Origin: Sipunculus nudus
Taxonomy: Eukaryota; Annelida; Sipuncula; Golfingiida; Sipunculidae
NCBI GenBank assembly: GCA_026874595.1
Contig: CM049307.1
Coordinates: forward strand, 38,486,862-38,550,861
Direction of reading: 5' to 3'
Length of the DNA: 64,000 bases
Position numbers and translations under genes: made by a program. The notes below the pieces were generated by a model, which searched no databases, was not told the DNA's origin, and saw only the letters and a list, made by a program, of their open reading frames with translations. Shown here one piece after another: positions 44,803-59,600 of this stretch. The number at the start of each line of letters is the position of its first letter. The stretch's first letter is position 1.

Positions 44803-45449
44803 GAATGAACCATTACTTTCAATTGAAATAGAATAAAATGAACATTTTTTCACAATTAAAAAATAAGAACCCGCACTGTTTGTGTGATTAAATAGAAATG
44901 CGCACCCACCTTCAACACCAGGGGCCTTTATAACCGCTCGGGGTAGAGGAGATACGGATTTAATTGTTTTGCTGTTCATCGGACGAACGTACATGTAGAT
45001 ACTGGCAGCCCGGATGACACTTATCGCGGGTTATATACCATTTACAAATGTATCCCAAACATTTTACATCTCACCCACACCAAGAATCAATAAATGTTCG
45101 ATTTCCCCAGTGATTCAATGAGTTAATAGATGGTTTTATAATCTAATAAACCTGTGGTGCCCGCAGGCACATTAATCTACTCCAGGGCAAAAAAGCATAT
45201 CATCTGTGTCTGTCCCTAAACAAAAGTGTATTAAATATTAGATACCACCTTTAATGCCTGGTATTAAGAACTGATCAATTCCGGGTCAACCTGTTTTTGA
45301 ATCACAATATTCGGTGTCACACAAGTGTTAACTTGTGGTCGGTCCCTGAATTTTGACATGAGCAATAACAAGGATTAAGGAGTTACCATGGAGCTCATGG
45401 ACCAAATAAGCAGTTATTCAATACACACAGTTTAATATACTGGTAATGT

Positions 45450-45502
45450 CCATATATATATATATAATATATATATATATATAATATATAATATATATAT
45501 TC
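45450..45502. repeat. Imperfect (AT)n microsatellite
   Basis: AT dinucleotides interrupted by AAT at several points. Confidence 0.9.
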
Positions 45503-46254
45503 ATATATATTTAGAGAGACAGACGGGCAGAGAGAGAGAAAAAAAAAACATGCGAGTGTAAGTGTGTGAAGATGGGTATGCCAGGGTCGCTTTTATAGCT
45601 GTGTTAGTGATACTCTGAGTTCTAATGTGCTTTCTATATCAAGTTTATGAAATCAATATTCCCGGAATAAATATGACAAAAAATTTCAACCCTGCACTTT
45701 CAAGAGTGGCGCCCGCAGCTGAAGGCTTTCAAGTACCTTTAACGGGCATTAGACTGACAGGGAATTGTTAATTAACGTACATTTCTAACATCCAGCATTT
45801 TCAAAGCGCTAAAACATTTGTATGATAAGGAATAACATATTGATTTTACTCAGGCCACGCAAAATGTTCCGTAAACAGTCTGGCCACAGCAGACTGAAAT
45901 ACCAGATTTATGAGATGCGCTTTGAACCTAAAATGATGCGGCAGTTAAAATAATCTGCGGATTGGATTACGTCGCACAGCAAGGCTTCGGCGGTGTGCCA
46001 TCTCATAAGATAAGGACAGTTTCCGCTTCAGATATGTTTCATTTACATCAGATTTTACGTGACAGGTGGCGATTCCATTGCCCTTTATGGATGTTTCACA
46101 GCTTATCACGTTCACATTCTCTCCACAGAAACGAAACAAAATTCCAGATTCCTGTACCTTTACATCATACGTAGCAATTTTGCGGTTAATATAATGATAT
46201 TTGAAGGATTTCGATTTGGATTGTTTTTTTTTACGAAAGGATATGTTTATAAAG

Positions 46255-46362
46255 ACTAAATCACTGTGAAATTTTTATTGGGTATAATATTTAACTCTCA
46301 CAGATTCATGATTATTTGCATTTTCAATAAATCACTGTGAAATTATATCGGGTATATTTTTT
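46255..46362. repeat. Two-copy direct repeat
   Basis: TAAATCACTGTGAAATT-TAT-GGGTATA occurs near 46257 and 46329, period about 72 bp. Confidence 0.7.
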
Positions 46363-48118
46363 TCCAGATACATGCTAATTTTGTATGTTTTTCCTTAAAC
46401 TAATTATTCTGTTGACAGAATACACAACTATTATACCTAACTATTATCATCTGATAATTTCAAGGATTGTGCGTCTTGAAGAAAATGAGTTTAACATTAT
46501 CGGAGCCTTGGGTGGATTATCTATAACGTGAACAAAACATTGGTCATTTCACGAGCGTCAAAACTCCATCGTAAGACATGGTATCTATGGGTCTAAACGT
46601 CTTACCAGATTCATCAAATACCCATTTTTCACCAGCCGTAGCTGGATACACATCAAGATGCATTGAGGACTGACAAGGCACAAAGGCCAAGATATAATAA
46701 AGATGTAAAACTTCCATGTGCCTAGCGGCGCTGAGATACACAGATTTGTCTACTGTGGCCGTGTCCGGGTTTCGTCTCGTATTTTTTCTAATATTCCGAT
46801 GGTAACCTCATTCCAAATATGGGGCGCTTGTAAAGTCATTTATATCCGTTACTGGCGGCCATTCTGACTGTAGATTGAAGCGGGAGTGCTATTTACCCGA
46901 CCGTCCACGTGAAGTAACACTGTGTTGATGTTGCGAGGCTTGCGCTGATTTCGTGAGATCAGTTCATGTCTATTCCATTAAAACACATAGATGTTTGATA
47001 TTACTTCTGGCGATTATTTTTGGCTAATGGTTGGAAACTGGTTTAAAAAAGTGAAGGAATTCAATATAAAAAAACACTATCATCTGAGCACATGACAGAG
47101 ATGTTTATATGTGTAGACAACTCATGAATCAGGGACTGCCCAAGTAATAACGACGCACCTTCGTTATGTATGGTACCCAAAGGACATCCTATATGTAAAT
47201 TCATATATTTCTTTCTCAAAACAATCAATATAGTTCGGCTCCTGGGTTACAGGTGGAACAATTAATTGGAAGAAGCTAAAGATAACGCGATAATGAATAG
47301 AATCTTTTCTAAACAGTCTTATATACAATATGTAGACTATAAATAACAGAGACATTTTTACAATAGACTGAGTAGCTAATACTTGACACTAATATAGAAT
47401 CAGTGTAATGAATCTTAAGTTTCACCTAAATGTGGACCCAAACTTCATATTCCAGCTTCAATTTCTAAAACACTTCATTCAGAAAATTGAGATAGTCAAA
47501 ACATAATGAATAATGCACATTATTTATATATGATTTAGAAGATAAACAAATGACAGATATTTGAAAGAACAAGACATTTCCTCTGAGCAATGTAAAACAC
47601 ACTTTGTCCTGGCTGCCTAAAACTAGTTCCTTGGGCCTTCAAAACTATTGTCCTTGTACTTATCAATGCACAGGCCAGTATATAAATTTAGAATACCGCC
47701 TAGTCATAAAAATATTCATTACAGCTTTATTAGCCACAAGTTGAGGTGCAGATTCCGAAAGGTCGATTATTCATACTATTGTTCTTTACAAGACTCTATA
47801 TCATCATTAAACTTAGTGATCTGTAATGTATGCACGCCCTGTCTGCTTTCAGTGCGGCCCATGTCAGGGCTTTCTGAGTATATTTCGGCCCAGGTTGTCA
47901 GGGTACAGCTATAATGTATCCTGTGATGTATCAATGATTGTTACCCCTAAAAACCTGGCTCATTTGGCTTGATGCATGGTCCATATACGTGACAAGCAAT
48001 CGCTCGGGCAGAGCTTTATTGCGGGCCAGGTTGTGACGTTATGACCAATACTACATTAATCCGCAACAACTATAAAACCAAACTCGGCATCCTAGGTCCG
48101 TCCAAGACTAGCTAAATC

Positions 48119-48206
48119 AGGGAAGACAATGAGAAAAGAGGGAGAAGACAATGCGGAAAGAGGAGAAGACAATGCGAAAAGATGAAGAAGACAATGCGAA
48201 ATGAGT
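48119..48206. repeat. Minisatellite, ~22-bp unit
   Basis: Four copies of a GAGAAGACAATGCGAAAAGA-type unit with small changes, ending at GAAATGAG. Confidence 0.9.
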
Positions 48207-48461
48207 GGCGTAACTACTAAAAATGATAACGAAATACATTTCTAGCTAACTTTAATTTTGGGAAGTAAATGTATTTTCAAAAATATTGTTTTTCTGTAAA
48301 GATATATTATCTGAATTTAAAAAAAAGGACATATCTTAATTATATTTGGAATTTCTTCAAATAAATTCAGCCTAAGGAAGAGCATGTACTCATTGAATAA
48401 ACACACTTGTGAAACATGTAACTTTTTATTACATGTAAAAGAGTGCATATAGAGAAATATC

Positions 48462-48678
48462 AGATCAATTACTGCAGCTTTCTTAAAGGTACATTAACAC
48501 TTGCAATAATAAAGAAGATCAATTATTGCAGCTTCTCAAAGGTACATTAATTAACACTTGCAATAATAAAGAATGTAAATTATGGCAACTTTCTTAAAGG
48601 TACCTTTACACTTGCAATAATTAAAAGGAATCAACTTTTGCAACCTTCTTAAAGGAACATGAACACTTGCAATAATAT
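48462..48678. repeat. Minisatellite, ~55-57-bp unit, four copies
   Basis: Each unit contains ATCAATT-TGCAGCTT, CTTAAAGGTACATTAACACT and TTGCAATAATAAAGAA. Later copies carry substitutions. Confidence 0.92.
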
Positions 48679-50839
48679 GTTTATTATCTCACAGTACAAG
48701 TTCTTTTCGGCTAAATGCAAAAGTTTCAAAGCAAAAATATCTGAATTGCAGTCTCTAGTTAACCTGTTTTACACGTTATTATGGTTCTGGGTGTGGGTTA
48801 ACACCCTCCACTTGTGTCTGTTTATAATAACAAGGCCGCGTGGCGAGAGGTTCGATCTCCCAAACAAGGAGACGAAAAATGAAAGAATAAACACAGAAGA
48901 AACGCCGGTTTAAAGCTTGAAAAATTTGATTTATAAAGGTGCGCGGTACGCTAGGAGCTGGGAGCATATTTTGTTTAGAATTTATAAGTATTAAAACGAA
49001 ATATTGGCATATACCATACTATTTTATGGTTTCAACACTACATTTCATGTGTCTTTAACACAACTGGTGTGCGAACATGTCCCTATAAACAACGGGCCGT
49101 GCCGTCGCTTGTATTTTCCAAATCGTAGTACCCGCATGAGGTCGCTTGTGTTCCGGAAAAATCTATCACAGCGAGCGTACATAAAATAAGCAATCCTTTG
49201 TAAACCGGTGTTTATGCGAATACCTACGTTTTAGCGTCACTATAAAACGGTCAGTTTCACATCAGAGCTGTTTAAGGGTTATATTATTCAGATTAAAGGC
49301 AGACATACATTGCCTCATAGACGTATGGCTGTGCTCAATCAATAATCAAAAAGGACTCGAGGATATTAGTAACAACGGCACGCCTGGGCCTCCGCCACAC
49401 GGTAAAACAAAGAACAGTCGATTTAAAGTGCAGCATGGAGTAGTCGTTTTTGGTTATTATATCTTAATGTGGAGCGTTAAGTAGCTATGATCATTCACCG
49501 TAATCTGACATGAAGGATTATGCATATCAGCTGAACATGAAACAGTTAATTACGTACTAACAAAGGGGATATCAGGTACGTACATCTTGACGCAACACAG
49601 GAGAAATAGAGTTGCTATAGTAACACTATTTGAATACATACATTTTCGTTTATCGATCCAACGGATTCCGGAAAATGATCGGTCAAACGAACTGACGTCA
49701 AAAGTGAAATCTATAGGACCAAAAGCAGAAGCATTATACGTTATTTATAAAACTGAATAAAAACGAGAGTTTATGCGTGATGTATTATTATTGTGCGGAA
49801 AAATATTGATTCTTCACCCAACATGGTCTTATTCTATTTCACTAAGTAGCAAAAAAATTAACTGATTCATATTTTAATATGGCTGATAACCACAGAACTG
49901 CAAGCGCAGAGAATAAAACAATATCTTCTGGAAATCATCAGTGGAGGAGAAAGCGTATGGATATTTAAACATATGAAAGCCTTCCGATAAGATTAGGGAA
50001 TCACGCGAGCTCCTTGGGTTTACGAGTTTGCAGAAACCCTGCTAGGGACAATAACCCTGGTATCAATCACAGCCATAACCAGAACCTGATCTTACCGCCC
50101 TGTACCGCCACTGACGGCTCGTGCCAATCCTTCAGACACTAAATATTTACTCGGCCAATATATCATACCTCTAATTTCATTATGCCTGGAACCCGCGTGA
50201 CGACCATTGAGCTATATTCCATGTTACGCTGTAATTTTTCTATTATTTCATGATTGGATAGGAAGAAGAGACTATTCCGCTGGAGGACGGCCACTGCTCG
50301 CCAGAAATTCATCAGATCCATTCCACTATGGTAATAGAATGGTCCCCCTATCGTATGCATTATGGTATATAAAGCTAGCGCTTGTAAGGACTGTTTGCAT
50401 AGCCGACCTGTAGCGGAGAGAACTAAAACCTTTTTAACCATTACTGAATTTAGGGTCACTTTATCACTATCCATCTAATGGAACAAACGAAAAGAACGAG
50501 TGTAGAAATTTTCAATGGATGGGATGGGGGTTAGTAGCTACTCGAGTTCAAATCCATTAACGGTGAAGTATGCGATGCAAATGTGTAAGCCATATTCTGG
50601 TCCAGATATGATCAAACCAATTTTGACCCTAAACGGTGTTTGTAGATTCCCCTTACTTAGCGACAGTTTTTTTTCTCCTAGCAGTCCTAATGTTTGACTA
50701 ACATTATCGCGTCAGTTCGACGTGAAAGCAGAGTCACTTTTATTATTCATTTAATAGCGTATTATGTCATCATGTGTTTAGTTGCAAGGTTAACATTTTA
50801 TTATAACATTACCTGGACATTTTTGCCTGAAAGGGGGCT

Positions 50840-50852
50840 GGGGGGGGGGGGG
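50840..50852. repeat. G-run (~13)
   Basis: A run of G on the + strand after GGGGGCTG. Confidence 0.9.
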
Positions 50853-53800
50853 GTGCTTCCTGTCACGAGTATCCATATGATCCCTTTCAATGTTCACGTG
50901 ACAATACCTAACGTCATGTTTTTGATTTCATAGTGTTATTACCACATTTCGCAATATATACTATTTCCTCAGATACCAATTTTGTTGTTTTACTTTTATG
51001 TTTTGCTTTAGCAATTAATTCATCTTCCCTATTCTGATCGTTGGATTAGTTGTTGTCTCAAATGTTCCCGACAGTTCCGTTCTCATTACTGACGATTTTT
51101 CTGAAAGCATCAACAACAAGTAGACGAAGTAACGCCTCCCAACGTGATAGATAACTCGGTACCCTGAGAAATTCATCATTCTGTCTATATAATTACCAAC
51201 AGCCTGGCACCTCAACATCACCTCGTTACAGACCACTGGGTTCACTACTGGTTTAACACAAGTTCACATCATTTGATACTTATTTTACTTTTATCTATCG
51301 GCGTTTTCACTCTTGGCATATACAAATAAAATATGAAACGTTTATGTTTAAACGATTCAATTATAATAACAATATCAATAATACAAAAAAACCCAAATAT
51401 TATTTGTAAAGTCATTATTTGGTGACAGCAGTTCAGTCTACACATGGCGTTGTCGAATGATTAACTGCAATGACGTATACCTGTTAATTGATAGGGAGTT
51501 GATAAATTACCTCACCTCAATATTAGGCTCCTTATACCCTGTCTAGGGTTAGCTACCCTAGTTGAGAACATCCTTGTTTCGACTATATTGAGGCTTCCCT
51601 TTCTTGTATTATAAATCCTGACCATCCCTGAGAGCGGGAGGACGAGGGATCATCGAGCTTGACCATCCGGCCGTACATGGGCCATCTGGTCAGATCACCT
51701 GAAGATCGGACCTGACGTTATAAGGAGAGTCCGGCCGAGGTTAATATGTGTACACAGTGACCGTGGTCATTTGGCCTGCACTTGATGTAATATAACACGT
51801 GGTCCTTGTCCAAGTGGTTGCTGGCAGCCTGTCAGTTGATGTTCTTGACTGGGCTGATGAACTTAGGTGAGAAACAACGAGCTGTTCATGTCAAACAGAC
51901 CCTTCCAATAATTACTCATCTGGCACTGTCTGATAGTCTAATAGATTCTTTTTGGACCTTTCGATTTTTCCCCTATGACTTACTTATCGGACAATGCAGT
52001 CCCGTATAGCTGCTCTTATCCCAAGCTTTTAAGCTTGTTTCGACTTGGTTGACAGTTGTATCGATTTACTCGAAATTAAAAATAACGACATAATAAAGAT
52101 TGAGTAGCATTTTATTAATAAATTAAAAGAAACAATCGATCTTTTGTTAACAAAATAAGAAATGCTCACCATAACTGGTTAATATACAAATTATTTGTTA
52201 ATCCACTGAATCCCATGACCAAGCCAACATCTTGGGTACTTTACTTATTTTAAGCCAGCCACACAAATCGAGCAGATCCTTGAGCACTTCACAGTAGATC
52301 TCAATCCACACCTGATACAGCAACAATAAACCAAGCACCCTGCAACTTCAAGTTGATCGTCATACAAAACCAGCTAGGCGATACTCTGACATTCCATGTA
52401 AAATTTAAACGCGATCACTTTAATCGATCACAACTTTTTGTTCACAAGGTTTTCAAATTCGCGATATTCGCGAAGGGCAAATTATCGCGTAAATAACACC
52501 AACTACACGGAGAACATTCGTTTATAAAATTTAGCCTCATTGCCCGACATCTCTAATAATGTATCGTGGAAAGGCAAAATTTTATAGTGTATATATTATT
52601 GACCACTCTTCTTTGTTATCCGTTAGTCAAATATTGATATTATGAATAATATGAGATCTTTTACATTATCTCTGTACAAAGAACAAGGATTCCAACTCGT
52701 TCGATGGTCCCTAGTTCATTCTCAAATTATACAACTTTTTTCCTAACATTTCATATATTCAGACAATAAAGGATATATATAAGAGACTCTATTAATGATT
52801 TTCACTTGAAAGAAGCCTATATTATATTTTGAAAACGCATTAAAGCTATTATTGCTTGAGCGACGTAATAAAATTAGTAAATATACTCATGTACGGAAAA
52901 TTTTTTATTGTGCTGAGCCGTTTGAATCCTTTCTTCGTTCAAAATTTTAAAACATTATCGTTAGTGTCAAAATATGTAGAATGTGGTTTACGTACATTAT
53001 AATCCAATAAGACTTAATATTAAAATATTCCAGCCTTTATCAAAGAATTCCAGCATTTAAGCGTCTGCTTACCATTAAAAAAGCAGGTCATTCTCATAAG
53101 GCTAAAATGTAACGCCATGTATATAGGCAATAGGTTTGAATTATGGGACAGGTTAAGTAAAATGAATAATGCTTTACAACATAAAATTAGTTAAAGCCTA
53201 GAGACACGACATTAAAATAGAAAAAATACGGCGTGTGGTTAACGTTTTAAAAACAAGTAATCTGGTAAAATGGCCGTATAAACATTACATAATCTTCACA
53301 GAGCTTGAATAATTAATAAAACTACAAATTCCGCACTCTGCTGTTTTGGGTCGTTTTCGCTCGGGGTTATTGAACATCACACCAGACTCTCTGAGAAATG
53401 GTAATTGATAATATTCAAATCGATGGCGGGTCCCTGTGGGGTTTCCCTCCCATTATATGCCTCACTAGTTTTCGCCAACTGGTATTTAGTTTATAGGATC
53501 ATATTTGTTTATCCAAGAAACAAAATATTGGCATGATTTTGCTCTAAAATAAAAGGTGAAACTATTGTGAATCTTCTGAATTTTCATACTGTTCATACTT
53601 CATACTGTTCTTTCCAAGAAAGAACATGATCGAACGGCGCCTTCTAGAATTACTGCGATATCAAATAAAATTTGATTATTTTTAGTTGATAAGAAACGTT
53701 TGCTGTAAACCATAAACGTTTTATATACATATTTTGCCCGTTAGTAGAATTTGTTAACGACATATTTTATAAAGAAAACAACTAATGCATGAAACGTATG

Positions 53801-55960
53801 CTTATTATTCTAGTCTGCATCGTGATAACAAATGCCCACGATAAAAAGGTCACTAGAGTTCAAAGGTTAAGTCTTCGGCTTTAATGGTTGCACAGCTCTT
53901 GAAGCGAAGGCATCTACTGTAGCAAAGGCATTCATTACCTGAATGTCATATGACAAGTGGTCTTTGTCCTTTTATGGCAAACAGGCAGTCTAGAATCCGC
54001 CGAGGGTCGTGTAAGGGCAACACAAAACATGCGCCGCCATGTTTTCAGGCACGCCTGACGAGTAAACATTGCTAATCTATGAAGAGTAGTGAGATAAGAA
54101 CCTGGAGAGGTCTTTCAATCCGGTGATTAACGGCGCCAAATTAAATCCTCCGGCCAAGTCCGACTGACTGTTGCTGTGAAACGTCTGTTTCTATTACACG
54201 GCTGAGAACTTACCAGACAGGTGTACAGGAATGCTGGTCGTAGCTGTGACAGCTGTATTAGCACTGGTTTCCCTTTAGGGTTAAATAACGTTAAAAATTC
54301 TTTGAAAAGTATTCTCTTTGAAAAAATAAAATTCTCCAAACATTTGCGAAAATATTTAAATTTGTCACAACTCTACGGGCAATTTATAATGAGGCGTGAT
54401 CCCACTTGCTCCTCTCGAACGAGGTTAAAATCAGTAATCGTAATGACTTAAAAAGCCGAATCTGATATGGACCATTAATTAACATCCACAACGACTGTGA
54501 ACCCTCTTTAATCTGTTTGTTCTTTACATAACATTCCTAAAACAGGAATATATTTCATCGGAATTTTGTGGATAAGAAAACGACGGAATAAGGTAGAGTG
54601 AGGTAAATTTCGGGACGGATGTGGGTGGTCATATCATTGTGTGGCCTACTCGCCATACAATTTCTCAAATGTTATATGTTGCTTTAACGTTACCACTGAG
54701 ATTAAAGTGGCCATGGGAGAAGCATGCGCCCTCTTGATATCTCTAGTTTTAACAAAGAAAACTATACGCAAATTTCCAATTGGACGCATCCCATTTCCGA
54801 AAAGCTTAGCTGAATACCCCTATATCCACCTTTCTAATACAATTTATGTAAATATATATGTTTAAATGACATTCTTTCAAAAGACTATCCACAGAATGTT
54901 AAATGTATAGATACCCTAAACTACTGGTCGTACTGCCGGCCGATTAAAAGGTCGTTATGGTTACTATCCCAGTAATACGATAATGAGGAAGATAGTACGG
55001 GTCAAGATACTTTTTTTTCTAATTTCCGTTCGATCAATGCATAAATCACCAGATTTCTCCACCTTCAGGAATAAGATTGTAATGAGTTTGTGATTTTTTA
55101 TTAATTTGATAATATGTAGTATTACATAAGATTTTCTGATTTACCTCATTTGTTATATCACTGTACATTGTTTCTTTTTGTTTAATGATAAAAAATAACT
55201 GCTCTCACCAAAATTTTGTATTTTGTTCAGCAAACTCAAGGATTTTGTACCACAGGCACTGAACAACATGTTTACATTTGTTGCGATATTAAACGCTCGA
55301 GATAGACCTCTTACCGAAAACCGCACAAGCAAAGTCTGTTATAACTTATTTCTTATTTAGAGTTGGTGTCTACGTAAAAATGCCGTTAACTCCTTTAAAG
55401 CCATAACCTAAACTCTTGTAAGATTTCATACCTAGTCCTTCCATTTTGAAGTATGAAAAACTTAAAGATGTTCACACCTCAATTTTTCGATTTCAAGATA
55501 AATACAAAAATTTCATGAAGAAGAAACATGTTTAAAAAAGGGGTCTTAAGCATACGGACATGTATAAGCATAGGAAGGAGTTTCATATCAACATTCTGAA
55601 ATATTCAAAATACCTAAACCGGATTTGTTCCCTGATACTTTCCTCTGTAATGACCTGATGCACTCAAAATCACCTAAGATATGATATGCATGGTCCTTAA
55701 TAAGTATTACAACTCAAACATAAATAAATTCCATCATCATTACTTAAAATGCACCACTTATAATGCCACTGATCAAATCAGTTATATCAGGAAAACAATA
55801 CATGACACACCTAACTTTTGATAAATCCAATACTGTGATGCGGATGGCATGTTAATAAGTAATTTCCGTTTGAATATCAGTTTAGATAGTTTTTTAGAGG
55901 TTTGATTCTGATTATCGGTATAATCAAATCGAGTCCTATGTGACATTGAGAGACCACTTA

Positions 55961-56640
55961 CTGGCTTTTTAGCTGAAATGTCATTTTAGCTATGGCGATG
56001 GGTTTTTGTCCGTCGTCTGTCTGTCAGTTCGTCTGCCTGCCCGTCAATTAACATAGCACAAATCGTAACCGTAAGACCCAGGAAGCTCAAACTGCAACTG
56101 CGAACAAATCCTGACAGGTCCTCTGTGGAACAGAAAAGTAGTTCAATGTGACCTATTTTCACCGACTCATGATCCAAAATCAGTTATTTCCACATCTCAG
56201 AAGGTAAGACCCCTGCCAGTAAAAAATCATTTACAAAAGGCCAGCTTTCTCAGGAATGGGTGGGTGGATGATTAGAAAACTTGCTAATTAATCCTGAAGA
56301 ACGTTAATGCTACCGAAGACTGGTGGCGGCACCTGCAACATTTCTATTCTTTGGCATTTTACTTTAATTTTGGGAATGACTTTGGTTTACCCTTAAGCGG
56401 GACACAAATCGTAGCTGTTGGGCGGAGAGTTTAAGCTTCACATCTAGATATAATATATTTCAAAGGAGGTCCGAATAGCGATATCTGTGATAGCTTGAAA
56501 AGGCTCAAAAGTCTGCCATAAATTCCAACCATTTTACGTGAGAAATTCAAACTTTACCTGCAAACTTCTTGTGCCGAATGATATTTGAAAACCCCAGATT
56601 TAGTGACTGTAACGTAAATTGACGTCCTGTAGCCTGAAAC
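55961..56640. repeat. Interspersed repeat with internal ~350-bp unit
   Basis: It begins TTTTTAGCTGAAATGTCATT with a GTCCGTCGTCTGTCTGTCAG stretch. CACAAATCGTA-C-GT...GAAGCT/AAGCTTCA segments then recur near 56057 and 56404 (period ~350). Its architecture resembles the element at 10535-11765, although the sequences differ. Confidence 0.5.
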
Positions 56641-59600
56641 AAAATATCATCAGCAAAGACGTCATGACCCATGGGCCAATAGTTTTTCTGTTTATGACAC
56701 CATATTATGTCGTCGGGATGGAGTACCCGTGTGTGCCCCGCTGAAGGGCTTTACATCAGGTGATATATGAAGTGACAACCAGAAGAATTCCCGACCCTCG
56801 GATAAATGAACGCAGTGGGCATAATATTTTGCTAAAACAATTGATGATATACAAAAAAATAAATTCTAAGACCAGAGACAAAGTGACCCCTGCAGTGTGT
56901 ATATTATTGCCACAAAATACAAAATAACCGTATTAAAGAAACTTCAATTCCAGTTCAGCATCCACCAGACACCTGGGTCGGTCGCACAGGGTATAGTTGA
57001 TGTGATTTTGTCTTCACCTAAGCTGGGACCAGGTGCAACAGCAGGAATTACATTACCGAACACAATAATATAAAAAACACGCTAATGATTAGTTTTATTT
57101 TGATTTATACCTTTACTGGCATGCCTTAAATATATGGTCCATACATTGATAATGATTACCCAGCTATATCATCATTGCTGAATCATGTAGGAGGGATCGT
57201 CATGATATCTCTAACTGTTTATAAAATATGCACTATGTCTTAATTTCCTTGGACAGATTACTTCGTAATGATACATAATGATATTTTCTCGAGGTATAAT
57301 TATAAGTTGCTAATCAGAATAGATTCCGGTCTTTTTGTGACAAAGTTTGTATGAATCAGTCAGCATTTCTAATTCCGCCAACTTCCCCTGGGGTAATATC
57401 AGACACCGAATATTATAGCAATATGAAAAAATGATCTTTTTACTTAGGTATTATTAAAAGGAAGGTACAATTTTGATACAATTCTCTTCCATATACCAGT
57501 TGCTGTCCATGTATTTTTGGTTGCTGAATTACTAAAGTAAACAATTAAACACTGAATAATTGGACGATTAACGTTAATAATTTGTTACCTTTCAATTATT
57601 TCTGTAAGAGTGATGAACGTGGAAAATTTCTTGTTGTGCGACTGAGATTTAACAGTGACGTTCCGTGAGAGGATATGTCAGTCTGTAACACTGGCCATAA
57701 TTGTTAATAAACACAAATTTAGTTGCTTTGATGGTGCAAAAATAAAGTTCCTCATTTGTATATTCAGTCATATTCCGGAAAGAATTTAGTTAGCTGTGTC
57801 TTATTAATGGAATATTATGTTCAAGCAGGCTTATTATTGGTTAGTTACATAAAGTTAATCGTAATTAACGGGAGTATCATCGTGCCTGGCGTTCTGGGTA
57901 CTCAATAACAGTAGACGATGATTATCTTCAGAAATCGACAGAAATATGTCGTACATTTAGGTAGGTAAGTTTAGCATAAAGAGTACCCAGTTCCACTAGG
58001 GTCATATACCCACGCTCAGCAGCAGCATGTCAATCAAATTTAACCTCTTTCGGTTAATATAGGGAGATAATGGGATTCAGCATTTTTTATTTTGTCATTT
58101 GAGCTTCCAAATATTTCCTTATAGACAGGCGTAGACAAATCTTATACGAAAGTGTATGAACAACCAAGCTTGTGTGTTTATTCTTGTAAATATATTTTAG
58201 AGCCGCTGTGACTGTTGCCCATGAACCTTCGTACACTGTTCGCTATAATGGATTAAATTATGTGAAGAATATATATTAAGGAAGCGACCACTAATTACAT
58301 GACACATATATCACTCGGTGTTCGATGTTTGTGTGGCGATGAGAAAATGTTAAGTTGCGATGTGTCTCCTTTGTGTCCTCGATGAGTAAGAAGAACCAAT
58401 CACTTCATCATCCAGGTCTATATTACAGGGTGAATATGGATAGCGGTGGTATGGAATAACTGAAAGGCTCGTGAAACTGATTATATTAGTCAGTAGATCC
58501 AACTTATCAAAGATAATTATTTCTAGATTAGTTGTAGATCCTGCTATAAAGTGAATACCCTCGTGTTTATAATACCTATGATGTATTAGACAGGCATATC
58601 CAGATCTTGTAAATGCCATTATATAATTATTTATATAATTCATACTTTGTTCTGGTCATATACTCTACGTATCACGTTTGAGGATTGAATGCGCATGGCG
58701 AAACAGTTAAAAAGGTTTGGTTCCCCTAAACACAGGCACGCCTGGCTGCTCCGGGCAAGGTTAAAAGTCAAACTCCCGTCCCGGGACACTGTATGAGTTC
58801 TGTTTAATTTTAAACTTGAATTCCCTGACGCAGGTTTATCTGGCCGCTAAGTACACAACTACAATCTGTCCTCCTGGAACAATTTCTGTTTATCTACAAT
58901 AGATACTTATAACCGTATTACAAACAGCCCACTATTTCACAGCTAAACATTAGAATACAAAGATACAAAGATCAGAATAACCGTGAGATAATCCATCTAC
59001 TAACAAAGTGAGTCCTTTATTGTTTTTATTTTGGTCCTAATATGATATATTCATTCTGCGCATGTTCTATTCGCCGTTGAATTAACAAATTAATTTATAT
59101 CCTTATGTAAGGTATTCACCAAGAAAGTACCAATATTATACTATTGCCGGGTTTCCATGAACAAAACGCATTTGATTACATGATCACTGTAGCGTGTTCT
59201 TAATTGGGAGTCCCTTCTTAATTCTTTAAATTTCAAATCTCTTACTTATCATTACCTTGGACGAAAGGACTAGGGTGTTCTCTTGTATGGTTACCTATTA
59301 TTTTTTTTTCAATAAAGAATATGAATTTCGTACAAATATCACCTCCATAAGCTTTGATAAACCACTGGAGAGTATATCGTTGGTGGGTGATGGATTGGTC
59401 TTAACTTCTCAGGAGTCCGCAAACATTATGTTGAAGAAACGAGATAACGAGTAAATCTGTATAAAACTCGAATCAGTCAAAAATTATTCTTCATATATAC
59501 ATGTATGTGATTTATCTGATTATTAAGCATTATGATCGATTTGGAAATAAGATTCTAGTGCACCTATTGACCTCATAAGTAGTTCTGGAGATCGGAAGTA

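Noticed and set aside
51543-51561. CTAGGGT...ACCCTAG inverted repeat
   Set aside because: 7-bp arms only; expected by chance in a window this size.
53608-53626. Heat-shock-element-like palindrome GTTCTTTCCAAGAAAGAAC
   Set aside because: Isolated short palindrome in AT-rich DNA with no nearby gene start; chance is likely.
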